DNA from: Pseudothermotoga elfii DSM 9442 = NBRC 107921
GTDB taxonomy: Bacteria; Thermotogota; Thermotogae; Thermotogales; DSM-5069
DNA length: 64,000 bases
NCBI RefSeq assembly: GCF_000504085.1
Contig: NC_022792.1
Location: 310,001 to 374,000, forward strand
Direction of reading: 5' to 3'
Positions 1-8,168 of this stretch are shown piece after piece (within the stretch, counting starts at the first letter, position 1; every line of letters begins with the position of its first letter). The notes beneath the pieces were generated by a model. That model saw nothing but the letters and a program-made list of their open reading frames with translations. It searched no databases and was not told the origin of the DNA. The position numbers and the translations under genes were made by a program.

Positions 1-340
1 CAGACAGAACCGCGGCGAGGGTGTTGAAAATGGCCTGTTTTCCTCCATTGCTCACAACAATTTGATCGGCAGAGCAATTTAAGCAGTATTTTTTTGAGAT
101 GTGGTATGCTATTTTTTCACGGAGTTCAGGAATACCGGATGAATCGGTATATTTGGTTAGATTTTTTTTCATAGCTTCTATGGCAGCTTCTACAATAGGT
201 TCGGGTGTAGGAAAATCTGGCTCACCTGCTGTCAGGTTTACCACGTCAACCCCATTTTTCTTAAGGTTGCTTGCTATCGCGTTGATCTCGAGAGTTTTCG
301 AAACAGGCATTGCAGAAACATTTTTTGACAGATTCATCAT
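1..340 (-). CDS. Aminotransferase class I/II (aspartate aminotransferase-like), N-terminal part
   Basis: Reading the minus strand gives an open frame that begins at ATG-ATG (340-335) behind an AGGAGG ribosome binding site (345-350) and runs off the left edge, so about 113 N-terminal residues are present. The protein starts MMNLSKNVSAMPVSKTLEI and contains GEPDFPTP and SNGGKQAIFNTL. The first is the substrate-pocket loop and the second the start of the PLP phosphate-binding region of fold-type I aminotransferases of the AspC family. These enzymes move amino groups between aspartate and 2-oxoacids in the cytoplasm. The catalytic lysine lies outside the window, so substrate preference cannot be judged. 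The second ATG has the better spacing to the ribosome binding site. Confidence 0.85.
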   Translation of the reverse strand, partial: MMNLSKNVSAMPVSKTLEINAIASNLKKNGVDVVNLTAGEPDFPTPEPIVEAAIEAMKKNLTKYTDSSGIPELREKIAYHISKKYCLNCSADQIVVSNGGKQAIFNTLAAVLS

Positions 341-405
341 AAGACCTCCTGGATTTTGTATTGAATACACGCACAAATGATATTATATTACCCGGGTGGT
401 TTTGT

Positions 406-1119
406 ATGCCAAATTTTGAACAGTTGTTTGCTCATTCAAGTGATTACATTTTGTTGATGCTCGAAACATGGTATATTGTGATTCCAATCTCGGCCTTTTT
501 AATCTTTGCGGCGAAACATGTGGAAAAGGTCTCTGTAAGCCTTTTTGGTTTTTTGCTGGGTGGATTTGTGCTTTTTCCGGTACTTGTTGACAGGTTTGAG
601 GCGTTTAGACAGTGGATAAGTACCAGTGAGGTAAATCAGTATATCGCATTTTTTGTCATTTCGGTACTTTGTGCCATAGTTTTGTATGTTCTTTTCAGAG
701 TATTTATTTTCTTAGTTGGTTTTCTGGCAACTATGGGGATGGTGTATTATGTTGTCGATTTTGTTGTGAAAAGGTTCGAATTGCTTGCAAATATGAATCA
801 ATTTGTTCAGGAAAACTGGTTTATGATTCTCTTAGCTGTTTCAGCCGGATGTGGTGTAATTGGTGGCTTGTTGGCTACAAATAGAAGTTCTTCGGTAGTG
901 GCGGTTTTGAGTTTACTGGCTGGCTCAGCCGCACTTTCAGTTGAAATTGTTGGTTGGAGCTATCTTTTTGCAACACAGGATAAGCAAAAAGTATCAGAGC
1001 TGTTCTCTAAACCTGCCGCACTCGCGGTGTTTATAGTTATTACAGCTGTTTTATTTGTTGCGGGATTGTATTTCAATTTTTCTCGAGGGAAAAAAAGGCA
1101 GGAAAATAAGCCGCAGTGA
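406..1119 (+). CDS. Polytopic membrane protein of unknown function
   Basis: 237 residues from ATG 406; an upstream in-frame TTG (361) would add a non-hydrophobic stretch and lacks a good ribosome binding site, whereas GGGTGG (394-399) sits in front of 406. The sequence is dominated by about seven hydrophobic segments, with glycine-rich turns such as LFGFLLGGFVLF and GCGVIGGLLA, and ends in a short basic tail (FSRGKKRQENKPQ). The segment pattern resembles the TMEM198/DUF4203 kind of seven-helix protein, but that is a weak impression. It is transcribed alone, divergently from the aminotransferase gene, and its stop codon lies inside a terminator hairpin shared with the convergent thioredoxin-fold gene. 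No function is proposed. Confidence 0.75.
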   Translation: MPNFEQLFAHSSDYILLMLETWYIVIPISAFLIFAAKHVEKVSVSLFGFLLGGFVLFPVLVDRFEAFRQWISTSEVNQYIAFFVISVLCAIVLYVLFRVFIFLVGFLATMGMVYYVVDFVVKRFELLANMNQFVQENWFMILLAVSAGCGVIGGLLATNRSSSVVAVLSLLAGSAALSVEIVGWSYLFATQDKQKVSELFSKPAALAVFIVITAVLFVAGLYFNFSRGKKRQENKPQ

Positions 1120-1134
1120 ATTGCGGCTTATTTT
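1103..1134. terminator. Bidirectional terminator overlapping two stop codons
   Basis: A perfect 13-bp inverted repeat (AAAATAAGCCGCA, 1103-1115, with its complement at 1122-1134) encloses a six-base loop. The T-run TTTT follows the stem on the plus strand and the AAAA run supplies it on the minus strand. The stop codon of the plus gene (1117-1119) and that of the minus gene (1128-1130) both lie inside the hairpin. Confidence 0.85.
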
Positions 1135-1793
1135 ACCAGAAGAACTCTAAAAACGCCATTTTGAACAAGCTTCTCAGCCAGATTTTTATCTGGAGTAATG
1201 TAGATCTTATACAGATCTATTTCGCCTGGAAAATCTTCGATATAGATGGAGTTTTGATCATTTTTCAGAACATACTCAGCTTCATCAGGACTAACAGCCA
1301 ATATCATTGGATTGCCAGCAAAATCATCGTTTTTTGCAATATATTGTTGAAAATCCTCTTTTATATCCTGATAAACATATCTGAGTATCTTGGCAAAGAT
1401 TTGCGCATCGACATAACCAGGTAAATATGCTATTGGCGTTGCTTGCTGAGTAAAAAACCAGATCATTGGCACGCTGTTAACCTGAAATTTTGTGAACAGC
1501 TCTGAATAAGTCATTTCTTTGCCAAAAGCAGTGGTCTTCCTGCTGTAATCAAACATTGCTTCGGCAAACACGTAATTTGCTGAGATCAATCTTCTGACAG
1601 TTTCATCGGTAAGTGTCTCGTTTTTCAATTTGGCACAATAAGGGCATGATGATGTTGTGAAGATAATAGCTAATTTTTTGTGTTCAATTTTTGCCAGATT
1701 GATAGCAACCTCCAGATTAGAAATCAAAATGTCTGCAAAAACGACTGCGCTTAAAAATAAGAAAATTACTGCCAGAACCTTTTTTATGTGCAT
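1128..1793 (-). CDS. Exported thioredoxin-fold protein (CPYC motif)
   Basis: 221 residues: an N-terminal hydrophobic signal or anchor (residues 1-20), then a thioredoxin fold with a CPYC redox motif at residues 50-53 and the cis-proline loop in VNSVPMIWFF. The length and the TSSCPYC context fit SoxW/thioredoxin_2-type periplasmic proteins. The neighbour upstream is a CcdA-type membrane electron carrier (16 bp gap), so the likely role is to receive reducing equivalents from CcdA outside the cytoplasmic membrane and pass them to exported disulfide proteins. About 90 C-terminal residues extend beyond the core fold and were not recognised. Confidence 0.8.
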   Translation of the reverse strand: MHIKKVLAVIFLFLSAVVFADILISNLEVAINLAKIEHKKLAIIFTTSSCPYCAKLKNETLTDETVRRLISANYVFAEAMFDYSRKTTAFGKEMTYSELFTKFQVNSVPMIWFFTQQATPIAYLPGYVDAQIFAKILRYVYQDIKEDFQQYIAKNDDFAGNPMILAVSPDEAEYVLKNDQNSIYIEDFPGEIDLYKIYITPDKNLAEKLVQNGVFRVLLVK

Positions 1794-1808
1794 ACTCTCA
1801 CCTCTTTG

Positions 1809-2459
1809 TTATATAAATGCTTTGCCCGTGACTATCAAAAGGCCGATTGTAACGAGTATTGCAGAAGCAAGATATCTAAAAAATCTTTCCCATTTTGGTG
1901 TTGAAAAACTGATTTTTGAGAAAACCCTCGAGATCACACTACCAATTGTCAAAAAAGGTATCGATATTCCTAAGGAGTATATAAACAGTAAAAAAGAACC
2001 TTTAAGCATTGTTCCCTGTGCCGAAGCTATGATTAACATTGAGGCAAGCACCGGACTTGCACACGGTATCCACACCAATCCTATTCCGATGCCTATGATA
2101 ATACCTGATAGAAAACCACCAGATTTGAAGCGGTAAAAATTAAACGATTTAATTTTCACAAGTTGAATTTGCATCAGAAAAAATATCGCCATCAAAATTA
2201 TTAGACTGCCGGCTATATATCTTGTAATTTCTCGATTTGTTAGAAACCCAATCAACCCCGATAAAGCTCCCAAGAGGGAAAAAGTTGCAGATAAACCTAA
2301 CAAAAAGCCAGCAATCCTTGCAAATGCTTTAACACCTTTTTCAGAAAGTATCAGGGCTATAAAGGCGGGAATCAGTGGTAGCACGCACGGACTGAAGAAA
2401 GAAATTATTCCATGTGTAAGAGCTGTTATGAAATCAACCTGAGTGACAGATATTCCCAT
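1809..2459 (-). CDS. ccdA: CcdA/DsbD-type transmembrane thiol-disulfide transporter
   Basis: 216 residues with six predicted membrane helices. The two family cysteines are present in their proline contexts: SFFSPCVLPLIP (Cys25) and WIPCASPVL (Cys133). In CcdA proteins this pair carries electrons from cytoplasmic thioredoxin across the membrane to an outside thioredoxin-like partner, here probably the product of the next gene. The start ATG 2459 follows GGGGGA. No cytochrome c maturation genes are visible nearby, so general redox housekeeping outside the membrane is more likely than cytochrome assembly. A 19-bp inverted repeat sits in its promoter region. Confidence 0.9.
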   Translation of the reverse strand: MGISVTQVDFITALTHGIISFFSPCVLPLIPAFIALILSEKGVKAFARIAGFLLGLSATFSLLGALSGLIGFLTNREITRYIAGSLIILMAIFFLMQIQLVKIKSFNFYRFKSGGFLSGIIIGIGIGLVWIPCASPVLASMLIIASAQGTMLKGSFLLFIYSLGISIPFLTIGSVISRVFSKISFSTPKWERFFRYLASAILVTIGLLIVTGKAFI

Positions 2460-2475
2460 CTTTAATCCCCCAAAA

Positions 2476-2494
2476 TTAGACTATAATTGTCTAA
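2476..2494. promoter_or_regulatory. Inverted repeat at the ccdA promoter
   Basis: TTAGAC and GTCTAA half-sites (2476-2481 and 2489-2494) are separated by 7 bp. On the minus strand a TATAAT-type -10 (2500-2495) lies directly upstream, so the repeat would cover the ccdA start site. This is an operator-like position; the binding protein is unknown. Confidence 0.35.
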
Positions 2495-2599
2495 ATTATA
2501 TCATGATTTTTGGTAAAACACTATAGTTCCATCGGACGTCTAAGAAATGGTGACTGTGGTAAGATAGTACAAGAAAACGTCAAACGGAGGTGGATTTTC

Positions 2600-3814
2600 A
2601 TGAAAAAAGTTTTCTTAGCGATTCTGCTACTTTTATCAGTATTTCTCTATGCAACGACATTTTCAGATGTTCCAGTAAATCACTGGGCTTATGAGGCTGT
2701 AACAGAGCTTTCCAAATTGGGGATCGTTTCTGGAATGCCAGATGGCACATATCAGGGGAATAACCCTATGACACGCTATCAGGTTGCCGTGGCCCTCAAG
2801 AAACTTCTGGATTATTTGACACAGCAGGTTGAAAAAGCAGTCTCGCCGGCAGATCTTCAAAATGCAATTAAAAGAATTTCTGTCATCGAGGATCTTGTAA
2901 GTACTACTCTGACAAAAGTACAGAAAAACAGTGAACAAATATCGGCGAGTGACCAGAGCCTTCAAACAGTACTGGCAGAGATTTCGAATTTGAAGACAAC
3001 GGTGGTTGAAATTGCGCAGGTCAAGAAGGATATGCCAACAATGATTGCCGCTTCAGAGAACAAGATGATGACCATGTATAATCAGCTTTCCGCCAAGGTT
3101 TCATCTGTCGAAAAAACCATCTCTGATTTGCAATCCCAGATCTCATCTCAGGTAATGGCCCAGCTGAAGGATTCAATTAATTCTATCAACGCCAATGTAG
3201 CTTCCATTGAAGGTAAAGTGAACTCTCTATCTGGCAAGGTTGAAGCGCTTGCGAGCTCTGATGATTCAATCAAAGCCGACCTTACTTCTCTTTCAAAACG
3301 CGTTGACGCCGCAGAGAACAATTTGCAGATTCTGTCAACTTTGAGAAAGAGCTTCACAGATCTTGAGGCAAGAGTAGCGTCACTTGAGACAAAACTTGCA
3401 ACAGATGTTGATTCATTAAAGAAAGCTATTTCAACAACTGCAAATCAACTTGATGCAAGACTTTCTCTTGTTGAAGGACAACTTGCCTCTCTTGTAACTG
3501 ACGTGGAAAAATTGAAGAAGGACGTTGCTGATGCATCACAGGCTGCTAAAAAGGTTTCGGTTCTTGAAGGAAATGTTGGTACCGTGGCTGGTCAGGTGGT
3601 TTCTCTGAATCAGAAAGTATCACAGAACGAGCAGAACATTGCTTCTCTCAAGAAAACTGTGGATAGCAAGCCGTGGCAGGGCGATATAGAAGCTTCAACT
3701 GTTCAGTTTTCCAAAAAGTACGATGAAGTTTATAACATGGCCATGATAGGTGTTATTGCCGGTGCAGCAGGTGCAATTGTGGGATTGATAGGTTTATTGG
3801 TAGGTATGCAGTGA
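2600..3814 (+). CDS. ompA: Omp-alpha-type S-layer-homology rod protein of the outer sheath
   Basis: 404 residues from ATG 2600 behind CGGAGGTGG; the longer open frame upstream is not coding-like. The order is: signal peptide (1-19), one S-layer homology domain (about 20-75, TFSDVPVNHWAYEAV and GMPDGTYQGNNPMTR), a long alpha-helical coiled coil rich in heptads (about 75-365), and a hydrophobic glycine/alanine C-terminal segment (MAMIGVIAGAAGAIVG onward) that can anchor in a membrane. This is the architecture of Thermotoga maritima Omp-alpha, a rod-like spacer tying the toga to the cell body. A beta-barrel candidate follows, as OmpB follows OmpA in T. maritima. A strong terminator follows it, so it can be transcribed alone at a high level. 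Confidence 0.88.
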   Translation: MKKVFLAILLLLSVFLYATTFSDVPVNHWAYEAVTELSKLGIVSGMPDGTYQGNNPMTRYQVAVALKKLLDYLTQQVEKAVSPADLQNAIKRISVIEDLVSTTLTKVQKNSEQISASDQSLQTVLAEISNLKTTVVEIAQVKKDMPTMIAASENKMMTMYNQLSAKVSSVEKTISDLQSQISSQVMAQLKDSINSINANVASIEGKVNSLSGKVEALASSDDSIKADLTSLSKRVDAAENNLQILSTLRKSFTDLEARVASLETKLATDVDSLKKAISTTANQLDARLSLVEGQLASLVTDVEKLKKDVADASQAAKKVSVLEGNVGTVAGQVVSLNQKVSQNEQNIASLKKTVDSKPWQGDIEASTVQFSKKYDEVYNMAMIGVIAGAAGAIVGLIGLLVGMQ

Positions 3815-3834
3815 TTTATAGGGGAATATAGCAT

Positions 3835-3860
3835 AAAGGGCCTTCGGGCCCTTTTGTTTT
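3835..3860 (+). terminator. Rho-independent terminator after ompA-like gene
   Basis: GGGCC-TTCG-GGCCC hairpin extended by AAA/TTT pairs, with a UUCG tetraloop, followed by a T-rich tail (TTTTGTTTT). It separates the rod-protein gene from the beta-barrel gene. Confidence 0.85.
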
Positions 3861-3933
3861 GGTGATTCAGTATGTTTTATGAAACAAGCTGATAAAATCT
3901 TGGTGTATATTTATCGTGCGGGAGGAGAAGTAT

Positions 3934-5196
3934 TTGAGGGAGAAATTTGTTTTCCTATTTTTGTCATTGGCATGTCTTTGTTTGAGTTTTACTTTCAAAT
4001 TTGATGGATGGTTTGAGTATGATTTTGACCAGCCGACAGATTCAACCAAATACTCTGTTATGATTCCCTTTATGGGAACGTATTTTACAGCGAGTGGTGG
4101 TTTCAGAAGAGACAATATTGTGATACCGCCGTACGCGGATGTTCTTATGAATAATTATTGGTACTGGGATGAAGGTTTTTTCAGCTGGTCTAATAATGTT
4201 TTCACATTTGAAGTGGGGGTGAAAGAAAATCATGCCGGACCAGGGCAGGTATACCAGCTGTTTGTTTCAGAAAATGGATTCTCTTATCCTTCAATTCACA
4301 GCGTTGCGGAGATTGGAAAATTCAGAGTAGAAACATTGTGGGGTGGGATAAGAGTTTTAAAAACAGACATAAAACCAGTAAAGGCTTTTAATTACAGGGC
4401 TCTCGTGTATACACCCTTTGACGGATTTGAAATAGCTTACGAAGACTCTATCCTGTATCTCGATAGATTTTTCGATCCATATTATTTTTTTGTTCCAATA
4501 CCGGTGCCGGGGATACAAGAGTTTTGGCATTTAAGCGCCCCCTGGGGATACTCAAGTTATGAATTAAACGATAATTCTATGGTGGGAGCCTGGATAAAGT
4601 ATTACAGGGAAAATTACTCATTTTATAGTGAAATTCTAATCGATGATATAAATATGAACAGATTTCTCGCGCCAGATTCACCATACCAGAATCCAGATAA
4701 AATAGCTTTTCTGGCTGGATTTACTGGCAAAAGTGGTCCGGTGAAGCTAACATTTGAAGTTGCCGGAGCCACTGCATTTACTTTTCAAAGGACAACTGAT
4801 GATCCTTATGAATATACTTACTTTGAAGATTCGCAATTTCCCGTAGAAAAAAATATGATCGGCTACAAACATGGAGAAAACAATATTGCGTGCACTATAA
4901 AATTTGAATATGAAAGCGATAGCTGGTCTTACAGTGCAGAATACGAAGGATTGATATATGGCGACAGAACTCCAGATATACCATGGCATGGTAAATGGAG
5001 CAGCGTTCCTTATGGCACTTACTGGCTTACTGGAGATGTGCAATCGGAGTTTTCATTGAGAATGAGGATTGCATATCAATTCAAAAATCTTTTGCCGGGA
5101 GTTGAAAAAGCCGAGACAGGGTTCAGTGCCGGTTTCTACGGGGATAATCCGTTCGTTGGATTCGATCTCTCTATAGTCCTAAATATAAATGATTGA
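3934..5196 (+). CDS. Outer-sheath beta-barrel protein (OmpB-like)
   Basis: 420 residues. The TTG at 3934 is chosen because GGGAGGAG (3920-3927) sits six bases before it; the in-frame GTG at 3916 overlaps that site. A hydrophobic signal peptide (about 1-20) is followed by a sequence full of alternating aromatic and polar residues (for example KFDGWFEYDFDQ and SWSYSAEYEG), no long hydrophobic helices, and a C-terminal strand ending in VGFDLSIVLNIND. This is typical of an outer-membrane beta-barrel. Its place behind the Omp-alpha-like rod gene mirrors the OmpA-OmpB pair known as major toga components in Thermotogales, so an OmpB-like role is inferred from context plus composition, not from a recognised motif. 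Confidence 0.65.
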   Translation: MREKFVFLFLSLACLCLSFTFKFDGWFEYDFDQPTDSTKYSVMIPFMGTYFTASGGFRRDNIVIPPYADVLMNNYWYWDEGFFSWSNNVFTFEVGVKENHAGPGQVYQLFVSENGFSYPSIHSVAEIGKFRVETLWGGIRVLKTDIKPVKAFNYRALVYTPFDGFEIAYEDSILYLDRFFDPYYFFVPIPVPGIQEFWHLSAPWGYSSYELNDNSMVGAWIKYYRENYSFYSEILIDDINMNRFLAPDSPYQNPDKIAFLAGFTGKSGPVKLTFEVAGATAFTFQRTTDDPYEYTYFEDSQFPVEKNMIGYKHGENNIACTIKFEYESDSWSYSAEYEGLIYGDRTPDIPWHGKWSSVPYGTYWLTGDVQSEFSLRMRIAYQFKNLLPGVEKAETGFSAGFYGDNPFVGFDLSIVLNIND

Positions 5197-5208
5197 GGAG
5201 GTGGGATT

Positions 5209-6276
5209 GTGAAGGGTTTGGTTCTTTGCGCGGGTAAAGGAACACGGTTGAGACCTCTGACTTATACCACTGCAAAACATTTGATTCCAGTTGCAAACAG
5301 GCCCGTAGTATATTACACGCTGGATTTTATGAAAAATGCAGGCATAAGAGAAATAGCTATAGTCGTCAGCCCCGAGAATAAAATGCTGTTCGAAGAAGTA
5401 TTGAAAGATGGAAAAGATCTTGAATTGAATATAGAATACATAGTTCAAGATCAACCGAAAGGAATTGCTCATGCTGTTTATCAGGCAAGAAATTTCATAG
5501 ATGAAGACCCTTTCTTGATGGTCCTGGGTGACAACTTAGTTTTTGAAGACATAAAATCTGTTGTAGAGGAATTTAACACATCGAAATCGGATGCCGTTGT
5601 TTTGCTTGCTCGAGTTTCAGATCCCCGTGCTTATGGAGTAGCAGTGCTTGAAGGAAATAAGGTCAAATATGTCGTTGAAAAGCCACAAAATCCACCGAGC
5701 AATCTTGCAATTGTTGGGGTTTATATGTTTCGTCCAGCTGTATTCAGAGCAATAGAAAATATCAAACCATCTTGGCGTGGAGAGCTTGAAATAACAGATG
5801 CTATAGGTTACCTAATTCAGAACGGACACTCTGTTAAAGCACATATCATAAAAGGATGGTGGAAAGATACTGGGAAGCCCGAGGATTTGCTTGAAGCCAA
5901 CAGAAAGATTCTTGATAATATAAAAGAAGAATGTTGTAAAGGTAAAGTCGACGAAAATAGCGTTATTCAAGGTAGGGTTAGTATCAAACAAAAAACAATC
6001 GTAGTTGGATCTGTTATTCGTGGGCCTGTTGTGATAGGGGAAAATTGCAAGATAATTAACAGCTATGTTGGTCCTTACACAGCCATTGGTGACAATGTAA
6101 CTTTGGAAAGCTGCGAGATAGAAAATTCTATTTTGATGGATCAGAGCGTCGTAACAAACTTGTCAGGAAGAATAGATTCTTCGATTCTTGGTAAAGGAGT
6201 TAGAGTATTCCAGAATGGAAAGATACCAAAAGCAATGCGTTTGATAGTTGGCGATCTTGGCCAAATTCAGTTTTAG
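5209..6276 (+). CDS. Glucose-1-phosphate thymidylyltransferase, long form
   Basis: 355 residues from GTG 5209 behind GAGGAGGTGGG. The N-terminal domain has the nucleotidyltransferase signature GLVLCAGKGTRLRPLT (about residues 3-18) and the sugar-binding motif EKPQNPPSNLAIVGVYMF. From about residue 245 the sequence becomes a hexapeptide-repeat left-handed beta-helix (VIRGPVVIGENCKI). This makes it the long RmlA/StrD-like class that forms dTDP-glucose (or a related NDP-sugar) from sugar-1-phosphate. No other rml genes are next to it, so the product's use in glycan or envelope sugar synthesis is inferred. Confidence 0.85.
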   Translation: MKGLVLCAGKGTRLRPLTYTTAKHLIPVANRPVVYYTLDFMKNAGIREIAIVVSPENKMLFEEVLKDGKDLELNIEYIVQDQPKGIAHAVYQARNFIDEDPFLMVLGDNLVFEDIKSVVEEFNTSKSDAVVLLARVSDPRAYGVAVLEGNKVKYVVEKPQNPPSNLAIVGVYMFRPAVFRAIENIKPSWRGELEITDAIGYLIQNGHSVKAHIIKGWWKDTGKPEDLLEANRKILDNIKEECCKGKVDENSVIQGRVSIKQKTIVVGSVIRGPVVIGENCKIINSYVGPYTAIGDNVTLESCEIENSILMDQSVVTNLSGRIDSSILGKGVRVFQNGKIPKAMRLIVGDLGQIQF

Positions 6277-6291
6277 TCAGGAGTGAAAATT

Positions 6292-7257
6292 TTGAAGGAT
6301 GGAATCTTGGTACTTTTTTATCTGATACTGTTTTTACTTCTTACAAAATTATCTCCATTTATTATGACTGCTCTGATGCTTGGTGTGTATTTATCAATAA
6401 TAGTTGATTTCGTAGCGAGATTTTTTGCCAGATTCCTGCACGGAAAAATCTCAAGAATTCTGGCGAATGTGACTGTACTTGGTGTGATAGCGTATTCGAT
6501 TGGGAATTTTTTCCCCGTGATTATAAACGAAGCCAAAAAGGTTTTCTCAGAGATTGAGAAAATACAAATAACTTTCGAGGATGTCAGTATTCCTGACTGG
6601 ATCCTGAGTTTTTTAACGAATCTTGGAAAGAGTTTCTCCGATATCGCACTTACCATTGTGAATAAATTGTTGGGATATGTTCCTTCGCTTATAACAGCCC
6701 TGGTTATCGTTGTTATTACAACACTTATTGTGGGGAATTTGAAAAAAGTTGTCTCAAAAAAATTGGACAAGTTATTTCCCGAAAATCCAGAAAAAGGTAT
6801 CTATTTTGCAAAGACAACCTATAGAGAGTTTGAAAGATTTGTGGCAGGACAGGTTTTAGTAGCTGCTTTCGTTGGTTTCTTCGTTGGTGTGATGTCACTT
6901 ATTTTCAAAATACCAAGCGCTATTTTTCTTGGTGTTCTTGCCTTTATTACTGATTTTATACCTTATCTCGGGGTCATAATATCTGCAATACCCCTTTTAA
7001 TGCTTGGCTTTGCTTCCCATGGGTTAAAAGGATTGATAATAGGTGTTTTAATTCTCCTGTCTGCTAACCAGTTAGAAATGTGGTTTTTGGCACCTAAGAT
7101 ACAAAGTAATGCGTTGAAAATACACTGGTTTTTTATATTAATTGCAATCCTTCTATTTGGAGACGTGATAGGTTTTGGCGGAATATTTGTGGCACTTCCC
7201 ACACTTATATATGTAAAGAATTTCTGGAATCAATATGTAAGCAAAAGCCCCCATTGA
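6292..7257 (+). CDS. AI-2E family transporter-like membrane protein
   Basis: 321 residues. The TTG at 6292 is preferred because CAGGAG (6278-6283) lies 8 bp upstream; the GTG at 6283 overlaps it. The protein has about seven to eight hydrophobic segments and the central family signature around FLGVLAFITDFIPYLGVIIS, plus the C-terminal GFGGIFVALPTLIYVKNFW. This is the PF01594 family (YdiK, PerM, TqsA), proposed to export small molecules or act in sodium/proton exchange; the substrate here is unknown. It follows the nucleotidyltransferase by 15 bp and probably shares its transcript. Confidence 0.82.
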   Translation: MKDGILVLFYLILFLLLTKLSPFIMTALMLGVYLSIIVDFVARFFARFLHGKISRILANVTVLGVIAYSIGNFFPVIINEAKKVFSEIEKIQITFEDVSIPDWILSFLTNLGKSFSDIALTIVNKLLGYVPSLITALVIVVITTLIVGNLKKVVSKKLDKLFPENPEKGIYFAKTTYREFERFVAGQVLVAAFVGFFVGVMSLIFKIPSAIFLGVLAFITDFIPYLGVIISAIPLLMLGFASHGLKGLIIGVLILLSANQLEMWFLAPKIQSNALKIHWFFILIAILLFGDVIGFGGIFVALPTLIYVKNFWNQYVSKSPH

Positions 7258-7270
7258 AGGGGGCTTTTTT
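7243..7270. terminator. Bidirectional terminator between AI-2E gene and secF
   Basis: GCCCCC-ATTGAA-GGGGGC stem-loop (7247-7264) flanked by AAAA on the left and TTTTTT on the right, so it can stop transcripts from both convergent units. Confidence 0.88.
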
Positions 7271-7271
7271 G

Positions 7272-8168
7272 TTATCTACTTTTGACCCATTTGATGACCA
7301 GTGGGCTTGCTATGTATATGGAAGAATATGTACCAACTACCACACCAATTGTCATGCCGAAGGCAAAAGGTTTAATGGCATTTCCAGCAAAAAGAAACAA
7401 TATGAAAACCACGAAAAATGTTGTGAGAGATGTATTTAAGGTTCTTCTGAAAACCTGGTTTATGCTCTCGTTGACCAGAGAGGAAATTTCTTTCCCCTTG
7501 AATTTTTTCATGTTTTCTCTTATTCTGTCATAGACAACTATAGTATCGTTTAGAGAATAACCAATCAACGTGAGAAAAGCTGCAACTGCTGGCACATTCA
7601 GTTCGTAGCCGGTGAACGAGAAAATCCCGAGAGTTATCAGGACATCGTGAATCAATGCGATTGTTGCACCTATTCCAAAGACAAAGTTAAATCTCAATGT
7701 TATGTACACAAGAACAGCTGCAAGGGTTATCAAAATAGACCTCCAGGTCAGTCTCCTTATTTCTTCTGCTGCAGAACCACCGGTTTCGTTGAAAGAAATA
7801 ACCTGACCTTTAACACCAACTGTTGAAATTTGCTGTTCTATGCTGTTTTGAACCTTTGCTTTTTCTTCTGTTTCGAAAGTTTTGGATAGAGTGATAGAAA
7901 ACTTTGTTATACCTTCTGGATCTCCCACGGATCTGACTCTTGTTACACGTGCTGCTTCAAAATCTGAAGAAATGTTTTGCAAGATTGTTCTCACATCTGA
8001 TTCTGAAAAACTGTTTGATTCGACGCGCAATATGATTTCTGAACCACCAGTGAATTCAACGCCAAAATTGAATCCCTTTGCCAGCATCGAGATCACGCTT
8101 GCTACGATCAGAATAGTTGAGATAGTTATGAAGAACTTTCTTTTTCCAACAAAGTCCATCTTTTTCAT
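7272..8168 (-). CDS. secF: Protein translocase subunit SecF
   Basis: 298 residues with six predicted membrane helices, a large periplasmic loop after helix 1, and family signatures FNFGVEFTGGSEIIL (about 29-43), RFNFVFGIGATIALIHDVLI and GYSLNDTIVVYDRIREN. SecF works with SecD and YajC to use the proton gradient to pull exported proteins through SecYEG. The start overlaps the secD stop (ATGA), showing translational coupling. It is the last gene of the minus-strand unit, and its end lies beside the shared terminator. Confidence 0.95.
   Translation of the reverse strand: MKKMDFVGKRKFFITISTILIVASVISMLAKGFNFGVEFTGGSEIILRVESNSFSESDVRTILQNISSDFEAARVTRVRSVGDPEGITKFSITLSKTFETEEKAKVQNSIEQQISTVGVKGQVISFNETGGSAAEEIRRLTWRSILITLAAVLVYITLRFNFVFGIGATIALIHDVLITLGIFSFTGYELNVPAVAAFLTLIGYSLNDTIVVYDRIRENMKKFKGKEISSLVNESINQVFRRTLNTSLTTFFVVFILFLFAGNAIKPFAFGMTIGVVVGTYSSIYIASPLVIKWVKSR

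Noticed and set aside
2510-2599. Longer reading of the ompA-like gene starting at 2510
   Set aside because: The added 30 residues are not signal-like, and a strong ribosome binding site lies just before ATG 2600, followed by a clear signal peptide.
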